This document shows positions 20,533 through 29,884 of a stretch of DNA of 64,000 nucleotides, piece by piece (position 1 is the stretch's first letter; every line of letters starts with the position of its first letter). The notes beneath the pieces are model-generated. The model searched no databases. It worked only from the letters and a program-made list of their open reading frames with translations, and had not been told where the DNA came from. A program made the position numbers and the translations under genes. The DNA is from Trichomonas vaginalis G3 (Eukaryota; Parabasalia; Trichomonadida; Trichomonadidae). The stretch is taken from assembly GCF_026262505.1 (NCBI RefSeq), contig NC_067206.1, positions 7,778,879-7,842,878 of the forward strand. Reading direction: 5' to 3'.

Positions 20533-20683
20533 CTATATATAGCTTCTTTTATAAAAGATAAAAAATAAATTATTTTAAAATTAATGTTAAAAATTAATGT
20601 GTTTATAAATAAATATATTTTAATGCATCGTCTATATATAGATGTAACAAAAAAAGTCACATAACCCGCACTCATCTACTACT

Positions 20684-20689
20684 TGTCTT
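20684..20689. repeat. Target-site duplication, right (TGTCTT)
   Basis: Direct repeat of 13995-14000, directly after the terminal ACTACT of the Polinton. Confidence 0.92.
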
Positions 20690-20777
20690 CAAGAACTCTT
20701 ATAAATGATTTTTTGTCACTTTTAATTTTCCATGTTATATTTTTTTATTCTCCATTCATTATATATGAAAAAATATT

Positions 20778-21476
20778 ATGAAAAATGAATGGATCTATTC
20801 AACAACACCAACAACTGGTGATTATGGAGGTACTTACCTAGTTCGTCATAAAAATTTTAAGATATCATGGCTTGATCGTGGAATTCAATTATATCTGCGA
20901 GTTGATAATAATAGTGAAATTATTGGCGAGTCAGGAACAGTCACAAATGGTGATGTTTCCATTTCGGTATCCTACAAGTTGTTTCCAGATGTTAATTACA
21001 TTAACATCATCCATACAGTTACAAACAAAGGGAAAATATCTCATGTTGTAGATCATCGGTGCTTTTCAGATATCGCCATCGAAGGAAGCAAAAACGATGG
21101 TGACATGTGCCCTCAACGAAATATTGAAAGAAATTGTGGTGCTGAATTCATAAATGATAGAACCGTTCGATTTCTTCTTCGAGATTTCCCTTTTGTCACG
21201 AATGTTGATACATATTCATATTATAATTGTCCTGGATATGGGGATTGGAATAATTGCACTGAATATCCATATGTTAAAGTTGGTGCTTGGATTTTCTTTT
21301 CATGGCAAAATCGATTAATTGCACCTCATGAATCGAAATCATATTCGTATTCTATCGGTATAGGTGAATATAATCCAAAGATATTACCAGAACGAACATA
21401 TATCATCGATAATAATGAAGATATTCCAAAGTTTCTTTGTTTTATTATATTACCATATATTTTTGAGTTATCTTAA
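20778..21476 (+). CDS. Trichomonad-specific 232-aa protein, copy 2
   Basis: Full-length paralogue of the product at 8978-9676, with the same length and ATG. The first roughly 100 residues are nearly identical at DNA level. Divergence is higher in the second half but mostly conservative, which suggests the frame has been kept by selection or gene conversion. It shares the GGTYLVRHKNFKISW, PQRNIERN and DVDTYSYYNCPG segments. It has no signal peptide, membrane span or named domain. It lies just outside the right end of the Polinton and is followed by an ankyrin-end fragment, an order partly shared with copy 1. Confidence 0.75.
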   Translation: MKNEWIYSTTPTTGDYGGTYLVRHKNFKISWLDRGIQLYLRVDNNSEIIGESGTVTNGDVSISVSYKLFPDVNYINIIHTVTNKGKISHVVDHRCFSDIAIEGSKNDGDMCPQRNIERNCGAEFINDRTVRFLLRDFPFVTNVDTYSYYNCPGYGDWNNCTEYPYVKVGAWIFFSWQNRLIAPHESKSYSYSIGIGEYNPKILPERTYIIDNNEDIPKFLCFIILPYIFELS

Positions 21477-21699
21477 GGCTGAATCATAAAAATGAAAATT
21501 TAATCATGCGCCCATCTGACTTCAATTCTGACGATTAGCATGAAGCATCATTGAAAATTAACCATAAAGACCGTAAGAGTGAATTGCATCAAATCTTTAC
21601 CTCAGGGGGGAATTTGTTATTTGGAAAAACCATCACTGATGATTAAATCAATTCTCATTTTTCCCAAATTTTTTCTTCCAATCTTTTCTTTAGATACTA

Positions 21700-21995
21700 T
21701 TTTGATACGTTATTTTCAAATCAATCATTTATTTAAAAAAATTCTCTTTAATTAAATATCAATCATTGTTTTAGGACATTCTTTTTAGTTTCATATCAAT
21801 TATTTGTTCCTGATATTCTTCTCCCTCAAATATTTATCATTTATTTATCTAATTCTCCTAATTTTCATATTTGCCATTATTTTATTGGATTCATTTAATA
21901 TATATGATACTCCTCTTAATATTGCAAAAAAACTATGTTTGAGTGAAATTGTTGAATTCTTAGAAGAAAATGGTGCCGAGGAAGATATATTTTAA
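21700..21995 (+). pseudogene. Copy of the ankyrin gene 3' end with spacer DNA
   Basis: The stretch repeats the spacer motif (TCAATCATTTATT, TCAATCATTG) and then the final ankyrin unit (LLDSFNIY to EIVEFLEENGAEED), matching 12890-13090. No upstream ankyrin or DUF3447 part accompanies it. Confidence 0.8.
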
Positions 21996-22008
21996 ACGAT
22001 TTCCTTAA

Positions 22009-22152
22009 AGGGTACCCTATAACAATAATGTAAACATCGCAAAAATAACCTTATTATAGATCGAATGTATGGATTATACTGATTCTAGATAATCTATATA
22101 ATAGCATTAAAACTGCTTTTCTGAGGGTGATCCATTGTCTATAGGGCACCCT
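22009..22152. mobile_element. MITE, family 2 (144 bp)
   Basis: Terminal inverted repeats read AGGGTACCCTATAACAAT on the left and AGGGTGCCCTATAGACAAT on the right (other strand). TTAA flanks at 22005-22008 and 22153-22156. The related, empty sequence near 13141-13155 (TTTCCTTAAAATATTTTGAAACG) shows the site before insertion with a single TTAA. There is no coding capacity. The termini share the GGGTGC start of family 1, but the rest differs. Confidence 0.9.
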
Positions 22153-22206
22153 TTAAAGACACTATAGAAACTATTTTGAAACGAGAGAGAAGCACACATT
22201 GAAATT

Positions 22207-22355
22207 TAATATATATGAAAGCCCTCTTAGTATTGCAAAAAGACTATGCTTGAGTGAAATTGTTGAATTCTTAGTACAAAATGGTGCCGTGGAATGTGAA
22301 TTGTGCTCATAATTTGGTAATCATGAATAAAAGATATTATTATAAAAATATTTCC
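22207..22355 (+). pseudogene. Second copy of the last ankyrin unit
   Basis: These bases match 13001-13150 almost perfectly, including the GCCGTGGAATGTGAATTGTG tail and the following AGATATTATTATAAAA. The ankyrin end is therefore present three times in the window. It shares the ACACTATAG segment with 22157-22170, which may mark the copying junction. Confidence 0.8.
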
Positions 22356-22433
22356 TTTAAAGACACTATAGTACACATTGAAATTTAATATTAAATATAT
22401 AGATTTATTCAAACAAAAAAAATAGAAAATATA

Positions 22434-23843
22434 TTATTGAAGGAAGAGAATTCCTGGTGAAGACTCCTTTGCTATTGGGAATTGGTCTTTAATTCCTGCC
22501 AAAACATCAGGATTGATGTTTCCTGAAGGTAAATTAACTCCTGTTTCCTCAAGTTTAAGAACTTTGAGTGTCTTTGATGTTAAAATGAAATTAATAACAC
22601 CAGGAATTGTTAGTTTAGAGCACTCCGAAATGCAAAGCATTTTCAGTGTTCCAATATGTGGTGCGATCAATCTCAATGCAGAAGAATTACCGTTTTTCCA
22701 TCCAAAAAGTGCCAAACTTTCCAAACTCAATCTTTTGAGAACTTCCATGACCCAGTAAGTTGAGATCTCTTCTGAGTGTGCAAAACTTAAGTTCTTCAAA
22801 TGAGGACATGATTGGCAAATCAATCTCATGATTTCGTCACTTGGAACTGCAAACGTATCAAATGGATGAAAAGTCAACGAAATCAAGTGTTGACCGCATG
22901 ATTGGATTGCAACAATCAATGAAGAAATAGTAACTCTGCATCCACTGCCCATATGAAGAACTTCGAGTCTCTTATTTGCATATAAAAATGGAATTAATAT
23001 TGAATCATGAAGACTGAGCGATGCAAGAAGACTTCTGAGATTTGTACAGTGCTGTAATGTGGATTCTAATGAAACTGGAGTTCCAATAACTGAGAGTTCT
23101 GTTAATCCTTTAAGAGATTCGGGAGAAACTGGTAAAAATGAGTCTGTTTGGAATGACGAACAATTATTAGCGCGAAGTATCTTGATGCCGCCACAATATC
23201 TGAAAATTTGTTCAATACATCTTCCTGTGATTGGTAATCTGCTGATATCTAGTAATTGAAGTGATGGGCATTGTTGTGCGAGTTTAATTAAAGTGGAATC
23301 TGATAATGTTATGCATCCTGACAAGTCAATTTCTCTCATCATTTGAAGATGAGGAAGAACTTGAACAAGATGACTATCGTCAATCATCGTAGAATCTGTA
23401 AATCGTAATGATCTGACTGATTTTGAGTTGGTCAGAAATGAAATTAGTTCATTTATTGGAAAAACATTTGTACCCATTGAATATTCGCTTGTATAATATA
23501 GAGAAAGAGATATGACTGATGGGCATGATATTGATAATAATCTTAATGATCCCAATGAAACATTCTTTGAGTGTAAATCGATTGAAAGATGACGAATTTC
23601 TGAACCTTTAGCGCACAATACAGCAATATTGTATGGAGTAATAAGTTGAGATGAATCATTTAACTCTATATCACTCCAATTTTGAGGAGCATGGCATAAT
23701 CTATGCATTCTTTTGCTGGTCGTGCTTAAAAGCGCAACAGATGATAAAGGAAGCTTCTCTATAATGGAAGAAATAAGAGTGTCGCTCATTTCATCAAAAT
23801 GTATTTTTCCTTGAGGAATTATTGTTTGATTTTCTTCTTCCAT
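22434..23843 (-). CDS. F-box / leucine-rich repeat protein
   Basis: A 469-aa protein. Residues about 15-60 form an F-box (DTLISSIIEKLPLSSVALLS, then CHAPQNWSDIEL). Residues about 80-460 are leucine-rich repeats of the cysteine-containing AMN1/FBXL type (CPSLQLLDISRLPITGRCI, CGGIKILRANNCSSF, CPHLKNLSFAHSEEIS). Such proteins are substrate receptors of SCF ubiquitin ligases: the F-box binds Skp1 and the LRRs bind the target. The gene is complete here with an ATG start. Two partial copies lie at 9817-10048 and 13217-13630. No clear initiator motif is visible upstream. Confidence 0.88.
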   Translation of the reverse strand: MEEENQTIIPQGKIHFDEMSDTLISSIIEKLPLSSVALLSTTSKRMHRLCHAPQNWSDIELNDSSQLITPYNIAVLCAKGSEIRHLSIDLHSKNVSLGSLRLLSISCPSVISLSLYYTSEYSMGTNVFPINELISFLTNSKSVRSLRFTDSTMIDDSHLVQVLPHLQMMREIDLSGCITLSDSTLIKLAQQCPSLQLLDISRLPITGRCIEQIFRYCGGIKILRANNCSSFQTDSFLPVSPESLKGLTELSVIGTPVSLESTLQHCTNLRSLLASLSLHDSILIPFLYANKRLEVLHMGSGCRVTISSLIVAIQSCGQHLISLTFHPFDTFAVPSDEIMRLICQSCPHLKNLSFAHSEEISTYWVMEVLKRLSLESLALFGWKNGNSSALRLIAPHIGTLKMLCISECSKLTIPGVINFILTSKTLKVLKLEETGVNLPSGNINPDVLAGIKDQFPIAKESSPGILFLQ

Positions 23844-24160
23844 TTATTTCGAAATTTTTTGACATGTAAAATGTAATTATTTTATTTGACATAAAATGTA
23901 ATGAAACGATCAAAAATTTTAGATGACGATAGTTCTATTGTATGATTTTAACTTAATATTTGTAATCTACATACTATACAGGTTCGGAATTATTAATCCA
24001 ATTTTTTATGATGTCAAACTTTTGAAATTTATCTTCAAATTTATAGTAATTGAAGCAAAATTATTTTTGATTACATTCTTAATGATATTTACGAGGAAAA
24101 ATGGTATCGTGACGAAGTGAAATGATAGTTACTTTTTTGAATTAATTCTCAAATTTTTCG

Positions 24161-24613
24161 ATGTATCAGGGACTCCAAATTCCTCTTAATGATGCAAAGA
24201 AGTACTACAAGGCCGGTCAATTAGCTGAAGCATTTGACTGCTATGAACTTGTTATCAGATCTTGCTACACTAACGATAATTTCGATGAAACTTTTATCGA
24301 AGATTTCTCAGAAGCTCTTTCCTGCATTGTCGCAATTGCTACTAAACTCCAAATTAAGAATTTAGCAGAAGTTAACGCAATCATGGATAATTTCCTTAAT
24401 GAACTTCTACGTGCTCGGGGTGAGAAAGATGATGCTAAGCGCGCTGAATTAATTCGTGAAGTTTGCATCAAATATAGTGATCAAATCATGAAGCAAAACC
24501 CTGTAATCAGAAAGAAACTGGTTTCATCTAATATTTCGACATATGTCATCGCTGGAACTGCTGTTCTTGCTGCTTCTGCTGCAGCTTTCCTTTTCTTCTC
24601 AAGAAGGAAGTAA
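24161..24613 (+). CDS. Small tail-anchored protein with Fis1-like layout
   Basis: A 150-aa protein. Residues about 8-120 form several amphipathic helices, the first two (DAKKYYKAGQLAEAFDCYE) TPR-like. The C-terminus has one hydrophobic span at about 126-146 (TYVIAGTAVLAASAAAFLFF) followed by SRRK. A C-terminal anchor with a short basic tail is typical of outer-membrane proteins of mitochondria and hydrogenosomes. Length, helical TPR-like core and anchor are those of Fis1, the fission adaptor, but sequence identity is not obvious. It may instead be another tail-anchored TPR protein. The ATG follows CTCAAATTTTTCG, close to the common trichomonad pattern of a start about 10 bases after a TCA. 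Confidence 0.82.
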   Translation: MYQGLQIPLNDAKKYYKAGQLAEAFDCYELVIRSCYTNDNFDETFIEDFSEALSCIVAIATKLQIKNLAEVNAIMDNFLNELLRARGEKDDAKRAELIREVCIKYSDQIMKQNPVIRKKLVSSNISTYVIAGTAVLAASAAAFLFFSRRK

Positions 24614-25259
24614 GATTTAATTAATTATTTATTTGCTTAAAAGATTTTAATAGATTACGTATTCTTATTTTGATTATTCTTCATTACGAATTAATCCCTG
24701 TCTAGGTTCTGGGATCAGATTTCGATTTTTTTTTTAATCTTACAATTTCCTATTGTTCTCCAACTCATTTTATATTAGTTTGATCAATGGATTTAGATTT
24801 TACTATGAGAGGAAATAATTTCATGAATTAGTATGTGAAAATTGTTCAAACGATTGACGAATATGAAATCAACTTACGATATGGATTGATAATAGTCATG
24901 ATATGATATATATGTGACCTTGTGAGACTTCACACATAATAAATCGCTCTTAAAATATAACAGTTTTTAATTTCAAATTCATAAATAATCGATTATGATT
25001 GTTTGGAAACATTGGATTATATGAACAGAAAGAGGACAATACAAAATACTGCTTGGAATGAGAAGAAATGGAATTCTAATAAAATATTTATTAGATATTT
25101 TTAGAAAGAGATGAAAATATCTAGTAAAAAAGAAAAGAAATGTAATAAGTAATGTATAGTTATTGCATGAGATGAAAGATAGTTTATTTTTTGATAAAAA
25201 AAAACAAAATGAAACAATAAATACATATATAAAACAATTAATGGTAAATAACATAAGAT
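24614..25259. other. Intergenic, no gene seen
   Basis: Convergent intergenic DNA between the tail-anchored gene and the B56 gene. A+T-rich with no structure recognised. Confidence 0.5.
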
Positions 25260-26912
25260 CTAATGAGCACCGAATGGTCTAGCAATCCTAGAAGGAGCAG
25301 AACTTGGCTGTGAAACACAACAAGAATTTGCTCTTTGTCTGACTGGTCTTTTAATGTAAGCGTTTGATCCACGTGATTGTATCTGTCTTGGAGTGCAAAC
25401 GTTGGTAATTTCTGTGAGTTTTTTGGAGAGATCAAACGATTGATCGACTTTTGAAGCTTCTCGAGCAATGTAAACCCAAAATCGTAGTTTCTTGCAATCA
25501 GCATCATCTATTGTTGATTCCTGATTAAAGTTGTTTCCAAATTTCGGATCTTTTTTCATTAAAATTGATAAAACGAAATTTGCGTTATTTCTAACCGTCG
25601 GAGACCAATGATTTTCACGGGCATTGAAAACATGAACGGCGAAGATATGATTTATCAATTTAATGTTTTCATTTATGATCCGATCGAATCCATGCGTTGT
25701 CCACATCTGAAACGCTGCTTCTGCAACTCTGTAGCATTCGGAATCTGTTGATGTAGCAAGGATATTGAGAATTCTCGTAAGATTTGGTTGGATTTCCTTG
25801 TTTGGTAATTTCGGGAAGCATTTAATGATCAAATACAAAAATATCGACTGTTTTGCAAGCTTCGTATACGGCCAATGTCGTAATACTTGATGAACAACGC
25901 ATATAGAGTTCCTGGAATCGTCTTCAATGTATAAATCAATGATTGTACACATAATTTGGTCGTAAAATGGTAAATGTATATCACTTAGCAGACGAACAAT
26001 GAAATGTCTGAAGAATCTGCTAAAAAGAGGAGGTATTTCGCCTAGATCTCTGATTATTGCTACAAATGTGGTCAAAATCGTAAGAATTATAAAGGGATTA
26101 TGCATGGAATCCAAATAATTCTCAATGATCGATGCGAATTTCTGAATCAAAGGATCATTGAACTGTTGATTCAAAGAAATAAATCTGGAAATAAAAATCA
26201 CGATTTGCTGCCTCTCACGACCATCAGCGGATCCTGCTACCAAAAGTATGTTCGAGAGTGTTTTAAAATCAAAAAATGGTGCGTTTGGAAATTCGGCCAA
26301 AATTTTCCCAAGAATTGAGTATGCGATGCTGAGATGGGGCCAGGAAGGTTCAGTAAATGGAGATACATCATAATTTTCTAGAGCCAATGGATCAATTGTT
26401 GGTAATCTTCTCACAATATTTCTCATAACCATTCCGTAAAGTAACTCGTAGTTTTTATCAGTTAATTTGGTTGACTGAGGTATGGCACCTAAGAAAAGTC
26501 GATATAATTTGGTCAAATGTGTTGTTTTTCTTTCAATTGAAACACGCTCAAGTTCTTCATCTGCAAAAGGGCATATTTGGCAGCATGCTTCAATCTTCTT
26601 CTCAAATATACCTTGAAATGATGATGATTCAATTTGAGGAAGAGTAGGAATATCAACTAATTCTACTGGCGCCAGATTCCTAAATACATCCATCTTAAGA
26701 AGGCTAGTTTGTGGAACTTTTATGTCTGCAATAGGAGAATCATATAGACTTAAGTGATTTTCTTCAATTTTATTCGTATTTTCTTCTTCTTGATTTGAGG
26801 GCAATTGTGGAGGTGGTATTTCAAATTGTCCTGTGATTCTACGAACTGCTGGAGGATTAGATTTGAAAAGGCTTAGTGAAGTCTGCTTCTTTGAATACTG
26901 CCTCCGAAGCAT
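25260..26912 (-). CDS. PP2A regulatory subunit, B56 (B') family
   Basis: I place the start at the ATG at 26912 (MLRRQYSKK); the longer frame opens upstream only with a TTG. The 550-aa protein has a basic, disordered N-terminus with a Pro-rich patch (about 20-45) and an all-helical body of HEAT-like repeats from about 75 to 480. Typical B56 features are the central VLRHWPYTKLAKQSIFLY segment and the late HIFAVHVFNARENHWSPTVR segment. The tail is basic and Ser-rich. B56 subunits direct the protein phosphatase 2A core to LxxIxE-containing substrates in signalling and mitosis. The protein looks complete. Confidence 0.9.
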   Translation of the reverse strand: MLRRQYSKKQTSLSLFKSNPPAVRRITGQFEIPPPQLPSNQEEENTNKIEENHLSLYDSPIADIKVPQTSLLKMDVFRNLAPVELVDIPTLPQIESSSFQGIFEKKIEACCQICPFADEELERVSIERKTTHLTKLYRLFLGAIPQSTKLTDKNYELLYGMVMRNIVRRLPTIDPLALENYDVSPFTEPSWPHLSIAYSILGKILAEFPNAPFFDFKTLSNILLVAGSADGRERQQIVIFISRFISLNQQFNDPLIQKFASIIENYLDSMHNPFIILTILTTFVAIIRDLGEIPPLFSRFFRHFIVRLLSDIHLPFYDQIMCTIIDLYIEDDSRNSICVVHQVLRHWPYTKLAKQSIFLYLIIKCFPKLPNKEIQPNLTRILNILATSTDSECYRVAEAAFQMWTTHGFDRIINENIKLINHIFAVHVFNARENHWSPTVRNNANFVLSILMKKDPKFGNNFNQESTIDDADCKKLRFWVYIAREASKVDQSFDLSKKLTEITNVCTPRQIQSRGSNAYIKRPVRQRANSCCVSQPSSAPSRIARPFGAH

Positions 26913-27767
26913 TTGTGTAAAATTCACAAAATTGAATAGCTCTATTTTCACAGTATAATGTAACCATTCCAAATCTGATATTATTACCAAAATAAATATT
27001 TTAACATTGTAAAATTCACTTTCTGTGTTATTTTAATTTCTTTTTATTCCGTTACTCGATATAAAATCATTCAAAATTTGCGAAGAGTCGGAAAGAATAA
27101 TAAATCTCATCCCCTTAATTGAATTTGACGCTTAATTAACTTGATTTTTGCAGTGCATACATGATTCTCATTCTAACTTCCCAAAAAGGTTCTTTTCTAT
27201 TGAAAAGAACTCGAAATTGAAATGGTAACTTCATTGCAATTAATCATCTGGATCATTGTATTTTTTAATAATTTTGGAAAAACGCCGGATAATGATATTT
27301 TGACAATTTCAAATCCTATTGTATGATTGTTTCCGAATTTTCTAAGTGGAATTATTAGTAGAATAAAGTGAAATTTCTTGTTTTAAATGAATTTTTAACC
27401 AAATAAAATGAATAAGAAGAAAATTTAAAAGATTATGTCAATAGATTGATTTTATGATGATACATATGGCTATATGTGATGGCAATTTGAATCAAAGACT
27501 AGATATTCTCACTGATTATCTAGTAACAACAATGTTAATATAGAATCGAAAAGCATATATTTTTTAGATACTGAAGTGTAACACATACATTGGCATTATA
27601 TTGAATATGAAATTCTTAATGATTTTTTAAAGAAATACATGAAATTTTATCAAATAAAATACAAACAAGGACTATAATGAATAAGGAATATAAATAAGTT
27701 AAATTGATATGACCTATATATTATCCTTATCATAAGGCACATAGATAAATTAATGAAAAGGTAAAGA
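26913..27767. other. Intergenic, no gene seen
   Basis: About 850 bp of A+T-rich DNA between two genes on the same strand. The upstream portion holds the B56 promoter; no motif stands out beyond T-runs. Confidence 0.5.
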
Positions 27768-29081
27768 TTATGATTCATCATCAGATAAGCATTCAAGTTG
27801 AGAAATTATGTCATTATTCTCGAGTAAATCATTTATATTGATTGGCCATCCTGCAGTGTTGGCTTTTATTTGTTTTATAATCAATTCAAAATCTGAAGAT
27901 TTAAATTTCAAATAATTTTGGAGAATTATAATTTCAGAAAGAATCTCAAATAGTTGATCAAAATCTAATTCTTGTAACTCTGAAAATTGGCATCTAGACA
28001 ACATTGTTGTTACAAAATAAATTGAAACAACTTTAAACTGAGTGTTCATGTTTTCATAATGTGAAACAATAAACTGTGCGTACTTTTTAATATCTTGTAT
28101 ATGCTGATTTTGTGATAATAGTGTACTAATATAAAAAATAATTGAACATCGGCAATCTTTTGCAATTAAAGGCTCTTCGAGGTGAGCATCAAATACTTGG
28201 CCAATGATAAACATATCTTCAACAAATGTTTGCAAAGCTCTCTCATCTGATTGAATTAAAAATGAAATCAGCCATAATCCGTAGTATGGATTCTTCATTT
28301 CCATTACTTTAATATGTTGAACTAATTCTGGTGTAAAATCATTGAATTTGCATTTTTGGTTTAATACTAGAAATATCAATGAACAAACACATAAATCATC
28401 ATAATTTTCGAATGTGCTCAATATATATGTTATAATGTTAATAAAAACATCAACATATTGCCCTAAAAATTCAACAGATGCTATTTTGTTGCAACAATTA
28501 TAAATGAATTGATAAACTATATTGACATTCTGAGGATCAGTAATATTCAAGCAATAGTTCAGTAATAACTGGAAAAAATCATTATTTTCTATCTTATTAA
28601 TCAAATTAAATTGAATCATCTTTGTTGCATAAATTATAGCATTAATTGTAATAAAGTCTGGACAATTTTCGTAATAAATATAGTTTAATGGGTCAAAACT
28701 CTCAAAAAATCGATCAATATATTCTTTATTGGATGAAAAAGCTGTAAAAATGCAAGATACTAGCACTCTCGAAGCTTCATACTGATCAAACAATGTTATA
28801 AGTGTATTGGCAAAGTCTATCTCAATGATTTTCTTGGAAAAAGGAATTGATTCTAAACTTGATAAATAACTGTACAGTTTGCCAACTACTATATGTAGTT
28901 GCTCTATTTTCGAAGTATCTGTTAGTTTTTGAATCTCTCTTTGAAATCCAATAATAATTGTTTGAAATCTGAGAGTGTCGTCTGTAGATTGTTGGTTATT
29001 TGTGTTGTCACTAATGTCATTGTGTTCAAACATTATAGAGAAACGATGGAAATCGAATACTGGCCGATTTTCAAGATCCAT
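27768..29081 (-). CDS. ARM/HEAT-like helical protein, unknown role
   Basis: The ATG at 29081 is preferred because the frame extends upstream only to a TTG. The 437-aa protein is almost entirely helical from about residue 35. Its repeating hydrophobic helix pairs (for example DFANTLITLFDQYEASRVLVS and FINIITYILSTFENYDDLCVCSL) resemble armadillo/HEAT folds. There is no signal peptide or membrane span. It ends in an acidic ECLSDDES tail. I do not recognise a named family; similar solitary ARM-like proteins are common among trichomonad hypotheticals. It is transcribed divergently from the gene at 29219, the starts being only about 140 bp apart. Confidence 0.82.
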   Translation of the reverse strand: MDLENRPVFDFHRFSIMFEHNDISDNTNNQQSTDDTLRFQTIIIGFQREIQKLTDTSKIEQLHIVVGKLYSYLSSLESIPFSKKIIEIDFANTLITLFDQYEASRVLVSCIFTAFSSNKEYIDRFFESFDPLNYIYYENCPDFITINAIIYATKMIQFNLINKIENNDFFQLLLNYCLNITDPQNVNIVYQFIYNCCNKIASVEFLGQYVDVFINIITYILSTFENYDDLCVCSLIFLVLNQKCKFNDFTPELVQHIKVMEMKNPYYGLWLISFLIQSDERALQTFVEDMFIIGQVFDAHLEEPLIAKDCRCSIIFYISTLLSQNQHIQDIKKYAQFIVSHYENMNTQFKVVSIYFVTTMLSRCQFSELQELDFDQLFEILSEIIILQNYLKFKSSDFELIIKQIKANTAGWPININDLLENNDIISQLECLSDDES

Positions 29082-29218
29082 CAAACTCTAACTTTGAAAA
29101 AAATGATGAACAAAACTTAAAATCATAAATCTTTGCTGATACAAATGCTATTGATTTGTGAATTTGGCTTTGATTAGAACTTTATTCATAGTTTTTCTAA
29201 AAGTGACAAAAAAATTCA

Positions 29219-29569
29219 ATGTCAACAGAGGATTTAGAGAGTCGCAGTATGAGGATTTATGAAAAGATTTCCGAAATGCTAGAAAAATCTTACCTTAAAG
29301 ATGTTATTAAGGAAAAATACGCCAAAGAAATTTTTAATGATTTAAATTACATACTAAATCACTACAATGAAGTCGACACTCTCCATGATTACGAGTATGT
29401 TTCAACAACCCAGCGTTTTTCAGATATGATTCGTAGAGTTTATCTTGGATCAAAAGCACAGCAAGAAACAGAAGAAAATCAAAATGTAAAATACGAACCC
29501 GAACTTGTTACTAACATTTTAAGATTTTTCGTGACAATTGGCGTCGAAATTAATCTCAATGATTGGTAA
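29219..29569 (+). CDS. Small conserved-looking helical protein, unknown
   Basis: A 116-aa protein starting MSTEDLESRSMRIYEKI. It is charged and helical throughout, with aromatic residues at regular spacing (DLNYILNHYNEV, FSDMIRRVYLG) and a C-terminal NILRFFVTIGVEINLNDW. No signal, anchor or metal site. Codon use matches neighbouring host genes. The ATG follows TTCA directly, so the transcript leader would be extremely short, as is usual in trichomonads. It shares a compact bidirectional promoter region with the ARM-like gene. No family recognised. Confidence 0.75.
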   Translation: MSTEDLESRSMRIYEKISEMLEKSYLKDVIKEKYAKEIFNDLNYILNHYNEVDTLHDYEYVSTTQRFSDMIRRVYLGSKAQQETEENQNVKYEPELVTNILRFFVTIGVEINLNDW

Positions 29570-29884
29570 TACTAAGTTTATGAAAGTTAGATATTAGTGA
29601 TTGGCATTTTTACGAAAAAATTAATAAGGAAATAATGCAAATGTTTCCAATTTGATGAATATTTCCAAATATTTTTGATACAATTCTTTTCAAAAACAAA
29701 AAGTACAATTAGATTTGATCTCGCTTAGTACAATACTAGGAATTTCGTTTATGAACACTTACCAAAAATTGTAATTTTTGATATAATTTTTTGTTTTTAT
29801 AAATAATGTTTATTTACTTCTTTAAAAAACTATGATTGGTTAACTCACTTCCAAAAAAATAAAAATAGCATCTTTAAATAAAAA
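29570..29884. other. Intergenic, no gene seen
   Basis: Convergent, A+T-rich 3' ends of the two flanking genes; nothing else recognised. Confidence 0.5.

Larger units (their letters stand above)
14001..20683. mobile_element. Fold-back Polinton (Maverick), 6.68 kb, incomplete fossil
   Basis: The element begins AGTAGTAGATGAGTGCGGGT, ends with its reverse complement, and is flanked by TGTCTT on both sides. AG-starting termini and 6-bp duplications are typical of Polintons. It consists of two nearly identical inverted arms around a unique spacer. The arms carry an unknown 196-aa gene, an unknown 370-aa gene and the N-terminal/exonuclease part of a protein-primed DNA polymerase. The rest of the polymerase and the integrase, packaging ATPase, protease and capsid genes are absent. 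It is broken, with several breaks besides the missing core. The near-identity of the arms points to a recent origin. Confidence 0.93.
17730..20683. repeat. Right arm of the fold-back Polinton
   Basis: A 2954-bp inverted copy of 14001-16952. It carries the longer open frames of the two arms. Small differences between arms argue against a pure assembly mirror artefact. Confidence 0.95.

Noticed and set aside
14001-20683. Perfect palindrome as an assembly mirror artefact
   Set aside because: The arms differ at scattered positions, a unique spacer separates them, and a clean 6-bp target duplication flanks the whole; long reads would still be worth checking.
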